Assembly: GCF_900009265.2 (NCBI RefSeq)
Contig: NZ_LR735008.1
Span: 1-60,000, forward strand
Source of the DNA: Planktothrix paucivesiculata PCC 9631
GTDB lineage: Bacteria; Cyanobacteriota; Cyanobacteriia; Cyanobacteriales; Microcoleaceae
DNA: 60,000 bases
Direction: 5' to 3'
Shown: positions 40,176 through 49,341 of the stretch, piece after piece
Position numbering within the stretch: the first letter of the stretch is position 1
How the letters are laid out: each line of letters starts with the position of its first letter
Position numbers and translations under genes: made by a program
Notes under the pieces: model-generated
Seen by the model: only the letters and a program-made list of their open reading frames with translations
Databases searched by the model: none
Told to the model about the DNA's origin: nothing

Positions 40176-41846
40176 ATGAATGGAATCGATCAATTAATAC
40201 CCTTTTGGGGAAAGGACTTATCCTCCCTATCCCCCCTTTATTTTGCCCAGGATAACCCCTTAGCCTTCCCCACCAATATCAATGACCTAAAGTTAGGTCA
40301 AGCCTCCGTGGTGGATATTGCCTTAGCTTGTGCCATTCTACTGGTTGGTTATCTAATTGCCTTATTTGCTCAATCTTTAGTTAAAAGCTTGTTTAAAAAA
40401 ACAGGCTTAGACAACCAAATTGCCGATTGGGTTTCAGGTTCAACAAGACCAGAAGACAAACTTCCGGTAGAATCTTGGGCGGGAACCGTCGCCTTCTGGA
40501 TTATTTTTATCTTTGCGGTGGTTGCGTTTCTGGATAAGCTTCAGTTGACCGCAGCATCCACACCCCTAACCAATTTACTCAACCAAGTCACCAGTTATTT
40601 ACCCCGAATTTTTGGGGCGACGATTTTAATTGCGGCGGCTTGGATTTTAGCCACTATTGCCCGAACTTTATTGATTCGATTGTTCCGAACACTTCGTCTT
40701 GATGAACGCTTAAATCAACAAGTTAATGATAATCAGGTTGTCTCTCCCGACCAATTTTCCCTAAGTGAAACCCTAGGGAATGCCCTGTATTGGTTTGTGG
40801 TGCTGTTATTTTTACCAGCAATTCTGAGTACCCTTCAGCTACAAGGATTATTAGAGCCTGTCCAAAATATGCTCTATCAAATCCTGGCAGTTCTGCCGAA
40901 TATTGTGGCCGCATTAGTAATTGCGGGTGCAGGTTGGCTGGTAGCTCAAGTGGTGAGTCGAATTGTTACTAACCTCTTAGCCGCGGTAGGAATTGATCAA
41001 TTTGGAACTCGTTTCGGCTTAAATCAGGTCGCAGGGAATCAAAAAGCATCTTCCATTATTGGATTGATTGTTTATGTTTTAATTTTGATCCCCACTGCGA
41101 TTTCTGCCTTAGAAGCCCTGCAAGTTACCGCAATTTCCGACCCAGCAATTTTAATGCTGACGGAAATTTTTAACGTCTTACCCCAACTGTTTTTAGCAAT
41201 TTTAGTTTTAATTGCTGCCTATTTTATTGGCCGTTTTATCGCCAATTTGGTCACGAATATTTTGACCAGTGTGGGGTTTGATAATGTGTTTCGCTGGTTG
41301 GGGATTCATACTCCCGAATCTCCTATTGTTAACGAGTACACTCCCACGGAAACCCCGGATACTAACGAGTATACAGTTCCTCCCGTTTCTGCCCCATTAA
41401 CCCAACGGACTCCTTCTGAGTTAATCGGAATTGTGGTGTTGGTCGGTATTATGTTGTTTGCGGCGGTTACGGCAACGGATATTTTGGGGTTAGCTGCCTT
41501 AACTTTAATTATCAATCAAATCATTGTGATCGCGGGTCAAGTTTTGATTGGCGTGATTGTGTTTGCAATTGGGTTGTATTTTGCCAATTTAGCCCACGAT
41601 TTAATTGTAAGTTCTGGGACTCGTCAATCGAGTCTGTTAGCCCAGGCGGCTCGTATTGCCATTATTATCTTTGTCGGTGCCATGGCCCTACAACAAATGG
41701 GAATTGCCAGTGATATTGTCAATTTAGCTTTTGGTTTGTTGTTAGGAGCCGTGGCGGTGGCAATCGCCATTGCTTTCGGTTTAGGTGGACGAGATGTGGC
41801 GGGGGAACAACTTCGCAATTTCCTATCTAAATTCCGCAACGATTAA
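40176..41846 (+). CDS. Mechanosensitive ion channel-like protein with repeated TM-helix motif
   Basis: A 556-residue membrane protein with about ten hydrophobic segments. The conserved TM-helix repeat occurs several times: LLVGYLIALFAQSLVKSLFKKTGLDNQIADWV, then LIAAAWILATIARTLLIRLFRTLRLDERL, VIAGAGWLVAQVVSRIVTNLLAAVGID and LIAAYFIGRFIANLVTNILTSVGFD. This repeat is found in MscS-related small-conductance channels. The C-terminal GAVAVAIAIAFGLGGRDVAGEQL resembles the MscS pore-helix region. It lacks the large cytoplasmic beta domain, so gating may differ from MscS. A hairpin follows the stop. Confidence 0.85.
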   Translation: MNGIDQLIPFWGKDLSSLSPLYFAQDNPLAFPTNINDLKLGQASVVDIALACAILLVGYLIALFAQSLVKSLFKKTGLDNQIADWVSGSTRPEDKLPVESWAGTVAFWIIFIFAVVAFLDKLQLTAASTPLTNLLNQVTSYLPRIFGATILIAAAWILATIARTLLIRLFRTLRLDERLNQQVNDNQVVSPDQFSLSETLGNALYWFVVLLFLPAILSTLQLQGLLEPVQNMLYQILAVLPNIVAALVIAGAGWLVAQVVSRIVTNLLAAVGIDQFGTRFGLNQVAGNQKASSIIGLIVYVLILIPTAISALEALQVTAISDPAILMLTEIFNVLPQLFLAILVLIAAYFIGRFIANLVTNILTSVGFDNVFRWLGIHTPESPIVNEYTPTETPDTNEYTVPPVSAPLTQRTPSELIGIVVLVGIMLFAAVTATDILGLAALTLIINQIIVIAGQVLIGVIVFAIGLYFANLAHDLIVSSGTRQSSLLAQAARIAIIIFVGAMALQQMGIASDIVNLAFGLLLGAVAVAIAIAFGLGGRDVAGEQLRNFLSKFRND

Positions 41847-41852
41847 TTAGGG

Positions 41853-41892
41853 TTAAATCTAGTCCCAGGGTTCTGCCTGAAACTAGATTTAA
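41853..41892 (+). terminator. Hairpin after the MscS-like gene
   Basis: ttaaatctagt at 41853-41863 is complementary to actagatttaa at 41882-41892 and gives an 11-bp stem. The loop is 18 nt. No strong T-run follows. It lies 6 bp past the stop codon and is probably a transcript-end structure. Confidence 0.5.
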
Positions 41893-41899
41893 GTTTGAT

Positions 41900-41999
41900 A
41901 GGACTTACCCAGAAACCGGGTTTCTGAACGAGAAATCCAGATTTCATCCGCAAAATCAGGGCCAGAAACCCGGTTTCTTTGGTCTTGTGCGTAAGTCCT
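41900..41999. repeat. MITE-like element, 100 bp, with 9-bp inverted ends and two inner palindromes
   Basis: Ends aggacttac (41900-41908) and gtaagtcct (41991-41999) are perfect inverted repeats. Inside are the palindromes cagaaaccgggtttctg (41910-41926) and agaaacccggtttct (41964-41978). The ends match those of the element at 26164. It is non-coding and lies 75 bp from the IS701 insertion. Confidence 0.65.
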
Positions 42000-42078
42000 G
42001 TTTGATCTTCTGAAACAATTTGTAATCTTGGACTGTAGGGCTTTGGTTTCCAAAACTCTACAGATTTTTTTTGCTTAG

Positions 42079-43438
42079 TGGGACTTAAACAAAAATCAAG
42101 CCCAAATCAAGCCTAAACTTGCTTTGTAAGCTGCAAATACATCCCTATTATGTTGGAGCCACTCCACAAATCGAAAAGAAATCGCTGTGCGAAAGGCTTC
42201 AAGGGCATCAACAAATGTGTTTAAGGGTTTGTTCGCCCATCGACGTCTTAACCCTCCAGTTAAACTATGCCAGAGAATAAAAGTATAGGCACAAAATACC
42301 AAAATCCAATGTCTGATTAGACTTCTTTTATCTCGGACTTGATATTCTTTTAGCCCTAACCAGCCCTTTGCTTCCCTGTAAAAAACTTCTATCCAATTTC
42401 TTTGTGAATAGGTCGTTACTATCCACTCTCCTGTAGCTTTTGAAGCTTCAACATTAGTCATTAAATAATCAATATCACTGGCTTGGTCGAAAGTAGCAGC
42501 ATTCATGACGATGGCTATTACTTTCTTCCCTGCATACTTTGATAATTCAATTTCTTTTGTTGCTACCCACACAGTTTTGGGTTTTTCCAGTTGGAGTTGA
42601 ATTTCACTAAAAGCTCCTTGGGGCAACGATTTAGCTAAATTATCTAATCGAGTTTCCTCGGTTTCATCTTCCCCTTTTTTGAGGATTACCTTTCGATTCT
42701 TGGCGACTCCCCCTATATATTTTAATCCTTTTTTCTCTAACTCTTGTAAAAAACTTGTGTTATTTCCATACCCGGCATCTGTTAGCACAATTCCCGGTCG
42801 ATATCCTCTGTCTAAGCTCCTCTCTATTAATTCTAATGCTATTTCTGGTTTCTTTTTAAATTCGGGGTCGGCTTTTCCTAAGGGTAATGACTCGGCTTTT
42901 TGATATAATTCTATATCTAATGGTAAGCTTTTTTTGCCATCGTATAGATGGCTCGTTACTGCTACGATTCCATTGTCGGTTTTTCCGATTTCTCCGATGT
43001 ATTGTCGTCCGACTCCATCGGTAAAATTTCCGCTTTTTCGATGTCCTGAATCATCAATAATTAGAGCAAATCCCCGACTAATCTGGGTTTGCTTACACTG
43101 ATTCATCACCTCCAGCCGACGCTGATTTAGTTTCATTGCTGACCAAGGAGCTTCGGTTAAAAAGTGGTGTAATCGGTGGTAAGTTACTCCTACGGCGTTA
43201 TTCGCCATTTGCGACAGGTTTTTTCGCTCACTTTCTCCCAATAATCCCCCTAAATAGTTCCTAAATTCCCGTTTTTGCGCTTGATGGCTGAAAATATCGT
43301 CAAATCGACCACACCATCTATCGAAGCAAGGGGGCATTGCTGCCGGGGTTGTCTCTTTCATGGGTTATTCTTTAACGTTATCTGCTTGCTCTATAATCAT
43401 TATCATCTATTTCCCTCCTTATTTTTGTTTAAGTCCCA
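42079..43438 (-). mobile_element. IS701-family insertion sequence, apparently intact
   Basis: A 1360-bp element bounded by perfect 18-bp inverted repeats, TGGGACTTAAACAAAAAT at 42079-42096 and its complement at 43421-43438. The target duplication TTAG flanks both sides (42075-42078 and 43439-43442) and fits the 4-bp YTAR preference I associate with this family. It carries one transposase gene, on the minus strand. The perfect ends and intact gene suggest recent insertion. It sits between genes and does not visibly break one. Confidence 0.93.
42096..43361 (-). CDS. IS701-family transposase
   Basis: A 421-residue DDE transposase filling the insertion sequence. Catalytic acidic residues are recognisable at IIDDSGHRKSG (about D103), VLTDAGYG (D195) and FYREAKGWLGLKEYQ (Glu near residue 335), with the Y-(2)-R-(3)-E-(6)-K-type spacing of the family. 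The N-terminal region contains the DNA-binding helices. The length is normal for a full-size enzyme and no frameshift is visible. The stop codon overlaps the inverted repeat by one base. It is likely functional. Confidence 0.95.
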   Translation of the reverse strand: MKETTPAAMPPCFDRWCGRFDDIFSHQAQKREFRNYLGGLLGESERKNLSQMANNAVGVTYHRLHHFLTEAPWSAMKLNQRRLEVMNQCKQTQISRGFALIIDDSGHRKSGNFTDGVGRQYIGEIGKTDNGIVAVTSHLYDGKKSLPLDIELYQKAESLPLGKADPEFKKKPEIALELIERSLDRGYRPGIVLTDAGYGNNTSFLQELEKKGLKYIGGVAKNRKVILKKGEDETEETRLDNLAKSLPQGAFSEIQLQLEKPKTVWVATKEIELSKYAGKKVIAIVMNAATFDQASDIDYLMTNVEASKATGEWIVTTYSQRNWIEVFYREAKGWLGLKEYQVRDKRSLIRHWILVFCAYTFILWHSLTGGLRRRWANKPLNTFVDALEAFRTAISFRFVEWLQHNRDVFAAYKASLGLIWA

Positions 43439-43520
43439 TTAGGATTTAATCCCGAATCTGAGTCAACCCAGTTGTAGTTGATTAGCGAATCAGTACAAGA
43501 CTTATACTTGGGTAAGCATC

Positions 43521-43787
43521 ATGTCACAAAAAGAGCATATCCCCGATCAAATTACCTGTAGAAGTATTAAACTAGCTGGCCCAATTCAGGGTAAAAAGAT
43601 AGAAATTCAATTTGATGTTAAGCCCATAAGACAGGAGAAAAAATCTAATTCCAATTGGGAAACCCTGGGATTTTTATTTCTGATTCTATTTTTTTTGATT
43701 GTAATTGTGGGTCAGGGTACCGAATTAGGTTCATCTCCCAATCATGACTTGTTACCCCGTCCCCATAATCAAGATTCTCAATTTTAA
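43521..43787 (+). CDS. Small single-pass membrane protein of unknown function
   Basis: An 88-residue protein with a soluble polar N-terminus (about 48 residues, including QITCRSIKLAGPIQGKKIEIQFDVKP), one hydrophobic helix (about residues 50-66, TLGFLFLILFFLIVIVG) and a short polar tail. No family is recognised. The ATG start and codon use are in line with the neighbours. Its 3' end overlaps the convergent ydcF-like gene by 4 bp. It lies 82 bp beyond the IS end. It is probably real, but the evidence is only compositional. Confidence 0.5.
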   Translation: MSQKEHIPDQITCRSIKLAGPIQGKKIEIQFDVKPIRQEKKSNSNWETLGFLFLILFFLIVIVGQGTELGSSPNHDLLPRPHNQDSQF

Positions 43788-44800
43788 ATCATTGGTGCTA
43801 ACCACCCTCGGATAAAATAATAGAAGGTTAAAAAATATTCATTTATGACTCTAGTGGTAAGTAATAGGGCTTCAGCGCTGGGAGCAAAATCAGCCCCGGT
43901 GATGTGACGCAGATATTTTTTCTGATGAACAAATGTATAAAAATTAGTGGGTGCTGGAATTACTTTGAACCCAACTCTGGTAAAAGCCAGACTAGCTCGA
44001 CGCATTTCTAAGGCGGAAGTTACCAGAATAATGGTTCGACCTAAACGGTGGTTTTGCATAATTCGGTAAATTTCAACGGCATTATTATGGGTTGTTCCCC
44101 CATGGGTTTCTAATACAATTCTATCGGAGGGAATCCCCATATAAACTAAAAGCTGTTTAACATCATTAGCTTCAATTAAAGGATTGACTAATTCATGACG
44201 GGGGCCAGCACTAACAATAATAAACGGCCCGCGATCCTGTCGAAACAGTTGGGCTGCATAGGGAATGCGATCGCCTGTATCGGTTAATTGAATTTGTTTG
44301 CGATAGGATAATTTAGGTTCTGTGGTTCCCTGTCCTAATAATACAATTGCTCCCGCCCGTTCTCCACAACATAAATCCGTTTGTACGGTTTTTAATGCCA
44401 CTCTTTCCACCTGTTGAGCTAACCAGTTGGCAAAGACGGGGGTACTAGAGACAATTAAAATTAATAATGCTACTAAAATCAAACTCGGGCCGGGTTTATC
44501 AATTTTACCATTTTTAATAAAAATAGAAGCAATTAATAACAGCAAAATTGATAATCCCAGAGGTCGAAACAGAATAGATAATATCCCCAGTACCACTGCT
44601 CCCACTTGACTATCAGGTGAGATGAAGGCGACAACAATTAAAATTAAAAACAGAACAAATAATAAGCGATTAAATAAGCCATTATTCTTATCACCCAAAA
44701 TTTCCCAGGCTTTAAAAATAATGGCAGCAACTAGCAACAGAAATAAAACTCGAGTTAAGATGACAAACATGAAGTTATAAACAGAATCATCAAAGATCAC
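43784..44800 (-). CDS. YdcF family (DUF218) membrane protein
   Basis: A 338-residue protein. The first 140 residues contain four to five hydrophobic segments. The C-terminal DUF218 domain (about 148-320) has AIVLLGQGTTEP, a strand FIIVSAGPRHE, ETHGGTTHNNAVEIYRIM and ILVTSALEMRRASLAFTRVGFKVIPAP. The family (YdcF, ElyC, SanA relatives) is linked to envelope and peptidoglycan-precursor metabolism in Escherichia coli, but the substrate is undefined. The glycine-rich strand-turn and the conserved NNA segment are present. It overlaps the small gene at 43521 by 4 bp at their 3' ends. Confidence 0.85.
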   Translation of the reverse strand: MIFDDSVYNFMFVILTRVLFLLLVAAIIFKAWEILGDKNNGLFNRLLFVLFLILIVVAFISPDSQVGAVVLGILSILFRPLGLSILLLLIASIFIKNGKIDKPGPSLILVALLILIVSSTPVFANWLAQQVERVALKTVQTDLCCGERAGAIVLLGQGTTEPKLSYRKQIQLTDTGDRIPYAAQLFRQDRGPFIIVSAGPRHELVNPLIEANDVKQLLVYMGIPSDRIVLETHGGTTHNNAVEIYRIMQNHRLGRTIILVTSALEMRRASLAFTRVGFKVIPAPTNFYTFVHQKKYLRHITGADFAPSAEALLLTTRVINEYFLTFYYFIRGWLAPMI

Positions 44801-44947
44801 TCAGGAACGCCGGAATGGGCAATAGGCAACTGCTTGCGCCTCTCAATTGGGTATGGGATCATGGTCAAACCCCAGGGCCGTTTCATTCTCAGGGAAACCA
44901 GGGTTTTGTAGGGGTAGTGCCCCCGTGCCTAGCCTCCCCATCCACTA

Positions 44948-44978
44948 ATTCGTAATTCGTAATTCGTAATTCGTAATT
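44948..44978. repeat. Heptamer tandem repeat (attcgta, STRR)
   Basis: Four perfect copies of attcgta and a partial one, ending a few bases before the stop codon of the PPK2 gene. It belongs to the same family as 20646 and 27601. A degenerate GTAGGGG-type palindrome lies just upstream, near 44910. Confidence 0.9.
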
Positions 44979-44983
44979 CCCCG

Positions 44984-46546
44984 TTAATGATGTTTTAAAT
45001 GATGGCGAATCGCCTCAACAACAGTTTCAACAACCTTGACCCGGGCATAATATTTATCATTAGCCTCTACTAACGTCCAGGGAGCGCAGGGGGTGTGGGT
45101 GCGTTGAACCATTTGATTAGCAGCGACTTCATATAAGGGCCATTTTTCCCGGTTGCGCCAATCTTCTTCCGTGAGTTTATGGAGTTTATAGGGGTTTTCT
45201 TTTCGTTCCTCAAACCGTTTTAACTGTTCTTCGGGATCGATATGTAACCAAAATTTAACTAATACATAGCCCGCACTGGTTAACTGTTCTTCAAATTCAT
45301 TAATTTCTTGATAGGCCCGTCGCCATTCTAATTCTGTAGCAAAACCTTCAACCCGTTCTACCAAAACCCGACCATACCAACTGCGGTCAAATATCCCCAG
45401 TTTACCCGCCGCCGGCAACCGTCGCCAAAAGCGCCATAGATAATGACGAGCTTTTTCCTCATCCGTGGGTGCTGCAAAGGTGTTCACTTCATAACTGCGC
45501 GGATCTAAAATATCGGTTAATCGTTTGATAGCGCCTCCCTTACCCGCCGCATCCCAACCTTCAAACAGAGCTAAAACCGGAATTTGTTTTTGATATAGGG
45601 TTTGTTGGAGTTGACCTAAATTAGCTTGTTGATGACGCAGTTGGTTTTTGTAGTCTTCCGGGGATAAAGCCAATTTCAGATTAACCGCCGCTAGGGGGTG
45701 GGGTTCCGTGGGTTCTAAATGGGTTTGGGACGGTGTAAATACGGGGGGTAACTGAATATTTAAACGGTCTAAGGCTTCTTTTATCGATGCCACCACCGTT
45801 GATAATACCTTCACCCTAGCCCAGCGTTTACAATCTCCCTCTACTAATGTCCAGGGGGCCGAACCTGTCCCGGTATGAATTACCATTTCTTCGGCTAGGC
45901 TTCTATAGGTATCATAATTTTTTGCCTGTTGCCAATCTTCAGAGCGCACCCGCCACGCTTCTAACTCGTCTTCGGAGGCTTTTTTCAGCCGTTGTTTAAT
46001 TTCTTTTTTGCTCAAATGTATCCAAAATTTCACCATCACTGCCCCATCGTCCACCAGTTGGCGTTCAAAGGCGTTAATTTGTCGCATCGCCATCGGGACT
46101 TCCTGTTCTTCCAGTCGCCCAAATAAGCGATCCTCTAAAACGTAGGTATACCAACTATGGTAAAAAATGCCAATACTGCCTTGGGGGGGTAATTTTTGCC
46201 AAAACCGCCAGAGAAACGGATAGCGGGATTCTTCATTGGTTGATGGCCAAATCGGATGGACAGCAAATCCCCTCGGGTCCATATATCCCACCATTTTCTT
46301 AACCAGTCCCCCTTTTCCAGCGGCGGCCCAGCCTTCTAAAACAATAATAATTGGTAATTTTTTTTCTCGACAGGTATGCTGAAGCGATCGCAACTCCTTC
46401 ATTAACGCTTCTATTTGGCTTTTGTAGCTTTCTTTATCCAGCGATAAGGTTAGATCCAGGGTATCTAGCATCGATTTTCCCATCCTCATTAATTCCTGAT
46501 TAGATATTCTAGTTCTTTTTCTCCGATACCTCGAAAACTTAAACAA
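44984..46546 (-). CDS. pap: Polyphosphate:AMP phosphotransferase (class II PPK2, two domains)
   Basis: A 520-residue protein with two tandem PPK2 domains, the class II layout that makes ADP from AMP and polyphosphate. The second domain keeps the catalytic Walker A GWDAAGKGG (D332) and Walker B FDRSWYGRVL (D387). In the first domain the same sites read GWAAAGKGG (A74 for Asp) and FYHSWYTYVL (Y129 for Asp), so only the second should be catalytic. This agrees with what is known of class II enzymes. The gene is followed by repeats and is divergent from the PAP2 gene. Confidence 0.88.
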   Translation of the reverse strand: MFKFSRYRRKRTRISNQELMRMGKSMLDTLDLTLSLDKESYKSQIEALMKELRSLQHTCREKKLPIIIVLEGWAAAGKGGLVKKMVGYMDPRGFAVHPIWPSTNEESRYPFLWRFWQKLPPQGSIGIFYHSWYTYVLEDRLFGRLEEQEVPMAMRQINAFERQLVDDGAVMVKFWIHLSKKEIKQRLKKASEDELEAWRVRSEDWQQAKNYDTYRSLAEEMVIHTGTGSAPWTLVEGDCKRWARVKVLSTVVASIKEALDRLNIQLPPVFTPSQTHLEPTEPHPLAAVNLKLALSPEDYKNQLRHQQANLGQLQQTLYQKQIPVLALFEGWDAAGKGGAIKRLTDILDPRSYEVNTFAAPTDEEKARHYLWRFWRRLPAAGKLGIFDRSWYGRVLVERVEGFATELEWRRAYQEINEFEEQLTSAGYVLVKFWLHIDPEEQLKRFEERKENPYKLHKLTEEDWRNREKWPLYEVAANQMVQRTHTPCAPWTLVEANDKYYARVKVVETVVEAIRHHLKHH

Positions 46547-46642
46547 CTTTTTTAACTTCTGTTTTTTCAGGATTAACCCCGGATCTCAACTTATTGTATA
46601 ATCGAAAATTCCTTAACTGCTGATCTGTGAACGTAGAAAATA

Positions 46643-47311
46643 ATGCGTTTGACTTTAACTCATCAATTCATTTCGTTTAAAAAAGCAATTCCTCAACGGC
46701 AACTTTGGATTTGTCTGGCTATTTTATGTTCATTTATTTTACTTTCGATTCGAGTCTCGATTAATGAAAATCTAGTTTTAGATCAAGTTTTAATTCAAGT
46801 TCCCCATCGGATTTTTCCTGATAGTTGGGATGATTTTTTTAGATTTCTCTATTTATTAACGGGGGTCAAAGGCACAGCGATAATTGTGGCTTTAACCTTG
46901 GGTTTTTTGGCTTGGAAACGGTACTGGATAGAAGCTAAAGTTTTGGCTTTTTCTACCTTGGGAATTTTGATTTTAGTCGATAGAATTCTCAAGCCAATGA
47001 TTGAGCGCAGTCGCCCTTTAGATCGACTCGTAAAATCCGTCGGGAGAAGTTTTCCCAGTGGTCATGCGACGGGGAATATTTTATTTTATTTTTTTGTCGC
47101 TTATCTGTTAGCAGAACGTTATCCCAAAGCTACTCCCTATATTTACGGATTGGCGACAATTTGGTTATTAATTATTGGGTTTAGTAGTGTTTATTTAAGA
47201 TGTCATTGGCCCAGTGATATCCTTGCAGGTTATGGTTTAGGTTATATCTGTTTAACGATTAGTTTGGCTTGGTTAAAAGTTTCCCGTGAAAATCAAAAAG
47301 TGAGGGAATAA
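46643..47311 (+). CDS. PAP2-family membrane phosphatase
   Basis: A 222-residue membrane protein with six hydrophobic segments. All three PAP2 signature blocks are present: KPMIERSRP (about residues 114-122), SFPSGHATG (about 133-141, with the catalytic His) and SSVYLRCHWPSDILAG (about 182-197, nucleophilic His). These enzymes dephosphorylate lipid phosphates such as undecaprenyl pyrophosphate or phosphatidic acid. A TATAAT lies at 46597. The stop codon overlaps the ATG of the GT39 gene by one base, so translation is likely coupled and the lipid substrate may be an undecaprenyl carrier. Confidence 0.9.
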   Translation: MRLTLTHQFISFKKAIPQRQLWICLAILCSFILLSIRVSINENLVLDQVLIQVPHRIFPDSWDDFFRFLYLLTGVKGTAIIVALTLGFLAWKRYWIEAKVLAFSTLGILILVDRILKPMIERSRPLDRLVKSVGRSFPSGHATGNILFYFFVAYLLAERYPKATPYIYGLATIWLLIIGFSSVYLRCHWPSDILAGYGLGYICLTISLAWLKVSRENQKVRE

Positions 47312-49104
47312 TGAACAGTCAAAAATCGGAATTAAACTCATCCTTTAAAAAAATTTGGAAATCCTGGGAAAAGTACCCTAAGCTGACTTGGGGTGTTTCA
47401 ATCTTGGGATTATTGTTATTGAGTGCGATCGCATTTTTAATTCATTTAGGCGATATTGGTTTAATCGATAAAACCGAACCGATGTTTGTCGAAGCCGCCC
47501 GACAAATGCACCTAACAGGTGATTGGATTACCCCCTATTGGAATGGGGAAACCCGCTTTGATAAACCGCCCTTAATTTATTGGTTAATAGTAATAGGGTT
47601 TCAAACCGTCGGGGTGAATGAATGGGGGGCGCGATTACCTTCCGCCATAGCCGCAATATTATCTACTTTTTTAGTATTTTATACCCTGCGTTATTTCGGT
47701 GGGTTGATATCTTTAGAAACAGAATCTTCTCGCACCCGTCAGCGTTGGATAGGAGCGTGGTGGGGAATGGCAATGATGACTCTAAATCCGGCTTGGATTG
47801 CCTGGGGGCGGACGGGGGTTTCTGATATGCTTCTAGCCTCCTGTCTGACTATTTCATTATTGGCATTTTTCTTGGGTTATGCTCAACCGAAAACCCGTCA
47901 ACAAAAGGGGTGGTATTTTATATTTTATAGTTTTGCAGCTTTAGCGGTTTTAGCTAAAGGGCCGATTGGAATTGTCTTGCCGATTTTGATTATTGGGGGA
48001 TTTCTAATTTATACAAAACAATGGCAAAGAGTTATTTGGGAAATGCAGTTATTAAAGGGAAGTCTGGTATTTTTAATCATTGCTGTCCCCTGGTTTGTTT
48101 TAGTGACTATGGCTAATGGTCAAGCCTATTTAGATACATTTTTTGGGCATCATAATTTTGCCCGGTTTACCAGTGTTGTCAGTAATCATCCTGGCCCTTG
48201 GTTTTATTATTTTCCCGTGATTTTAGTGGCTTTATTACCTTGGTCGGTGTATTTACCTGTAGCAATTTATCAAGTTAAATTTTGGAAAATCCAAGATTGG
48301 CGATCGCAGGATCGGTCACAACATTTAGGTTTATTTGCTCTATTTTGGTTGGTGATTATTTTTGGATTTTTTAGTCTTTCGGCGACGAAATTACCTAGTT
48401 ATATCTTACCTTCGATCCCGGCAGGAGTGATTTTAATTAGTTTATGGGGAAATCAACAAAATAATATTGAGTCTAATCAAAATAAAATTTCTTTGCCGTT
48501 TTTAATCACAGGTTTTGTTAATGTTCTAATTTTATTGGTATTAGCGATCGCCAGTTTTATTAGTCATCAATTAGTCGGAGATGATACCCCTAATTTTTCT
48601 CAAATATTAGAAAGCAGTCATTTAACAACCGTATCAGGAATTATCTGGTTGATTGCTAGTGGAATTACTCTCTATTGCTTATTAAAACCCCAATGGCGAC
48701 GGGCAGTTTGGGCGGGAAATGCCCTAGGATTCTTTGCTTTTATGGGTTTAGCAGCTTTACCTGTGGGTCAATTATTAGATACTCAAAGACACTTACCCCT
48801 GAGACAATTATCAACTACGGTGCGCCAAGTTCATCAACCAAATGAACCCCTATTAGTGATTGGGGTATTTAAACCAAGTCTGGTCTATTATACCCAACAA
48901 ACTATAGAATTTATGACCTATGATATTCAGCAAAGATTATTAAAATTATTTCCTTTAGATACTCCGGTTAATACGGTTTTAATTATTACCAGACCCAAAG
49001 ATATAACCAAACTTGGATTACAAAATTCTGATTATCAATTATTAAAAGATCAAGGAGAATATCAACTGATCAGGATCAAGATAAAGGTATTATTAAAACG
49101 TTAG
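47311..49104 (+). CDS. GT39/ArnT-like membrane glycosyltransferase
   Basis: A 597-residue membrane protein with about twelve hydrophobic segments, of the GT39/PMT-ArnT superfamily, which transfers sugars from polyprenyl-phosphate donors. The first luminal loop has GLIDKTEPMFVEAARQMHLTGDWITPYWNGETRFDKPPLIYWL (about residues 50-95), with the conserved Asp/Glu sites. A later ATKLPSYILPSIPAG segment is also family-typical. A soluble C-terminal region covers about 500-597. It is coupled by a one-base overlap to the PAP2 phosphatase, which could recycle the released polyprenyl phosphate. The acceptor is unknown. Confidence 0.88.
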   Translation: MNSQKSELNSSFKKIWKSWEKYPKLTWGVSILGLLLLSAIAFLIHLGDIGLIDKTEPMFVEAARQMHLTGDWITPYWNGETRFDKPPLIYWLIVIGFQTVGVNEWGARLPSAIAAILSTFLVFYTLRYFGGLISLETESSRTRQRWIGAWWGMAMMTLNPAWIAWGRTGVSDMLLASCLTISLLAFFLGYAQPKTRQQKGWYFIFYSFAALAVLAKGPIGIVLPILIIGGFLIYTKQWQRVIWEMQLLKGSLVFLIIAVPWFVLVTMANGQAYLDTFFGHHNFARFTSVVSNHPGPWFYYFPVILVALLPWSVYLPVAIYQVKFWKIQDWRSQDRSQHLGLFALFWLVIIFGFFSLSATKLPSYILPSIPAGVILISLWGNQQNNIESNQNKISLPFLITGFVNVLILLVLAIASFISHQLVGDDTPNFSQILESSHLTTVSGIIWLIASGITLYCLLKPQWRRAVWAGNALGFFAFMGLAALPVGQLLDTQRHLPLRQLSTTVRQVHQPNEPLLVIGVFKPSLVYYTQQTIEFMTYDIQQRLLKLFPLDTPVNTVLIITRPKDITKLGLQNSDYQLLKDQGEYQLIRIKIKVLLKR

Positions 49105-49126
49105 AATTTGTGAAAAAATAAAGGTT

Positions 49127-49149
49127 TTTGAGGGGTATAACCCCTCAAA
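49127..49149 (+). other. Hairpin after the GT39 gene
   Basis: A perfect 9-bp stem, tttgagggg and cccctcaaa, encloses the 5-nt loop tataa, 23 bp past the GT39 stop codon. There is no T-run on the downstream side, so it is only a possible terminator. Confidence 0.5.
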
Positions 49150-49341
49150 TGAAAGATTACAATTTCGATATAAATTCCCATCTTTGGGAACATGACCACA
49201 GGATAAAAAGTCGGATAAAAACTGAGAAGCGTGACGATTATCTTGATCCTAATTTGAATCAACTCCATCCCAAAGTCAGAATAGATGCCAACAGACCCAC
49301 AATATGCTAGGATCAGAGCCAGTTAAGTCAAACTCTAATAT

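Noticed and set aside
49128-49310. Plus-strand frame of 60 codons (or 53 from the ATG at 49149)
   Set aside because: Both starts fall in the hairpin after the GT39 gene, there is no ribosome binding site, and the very polar composition is not convincing.
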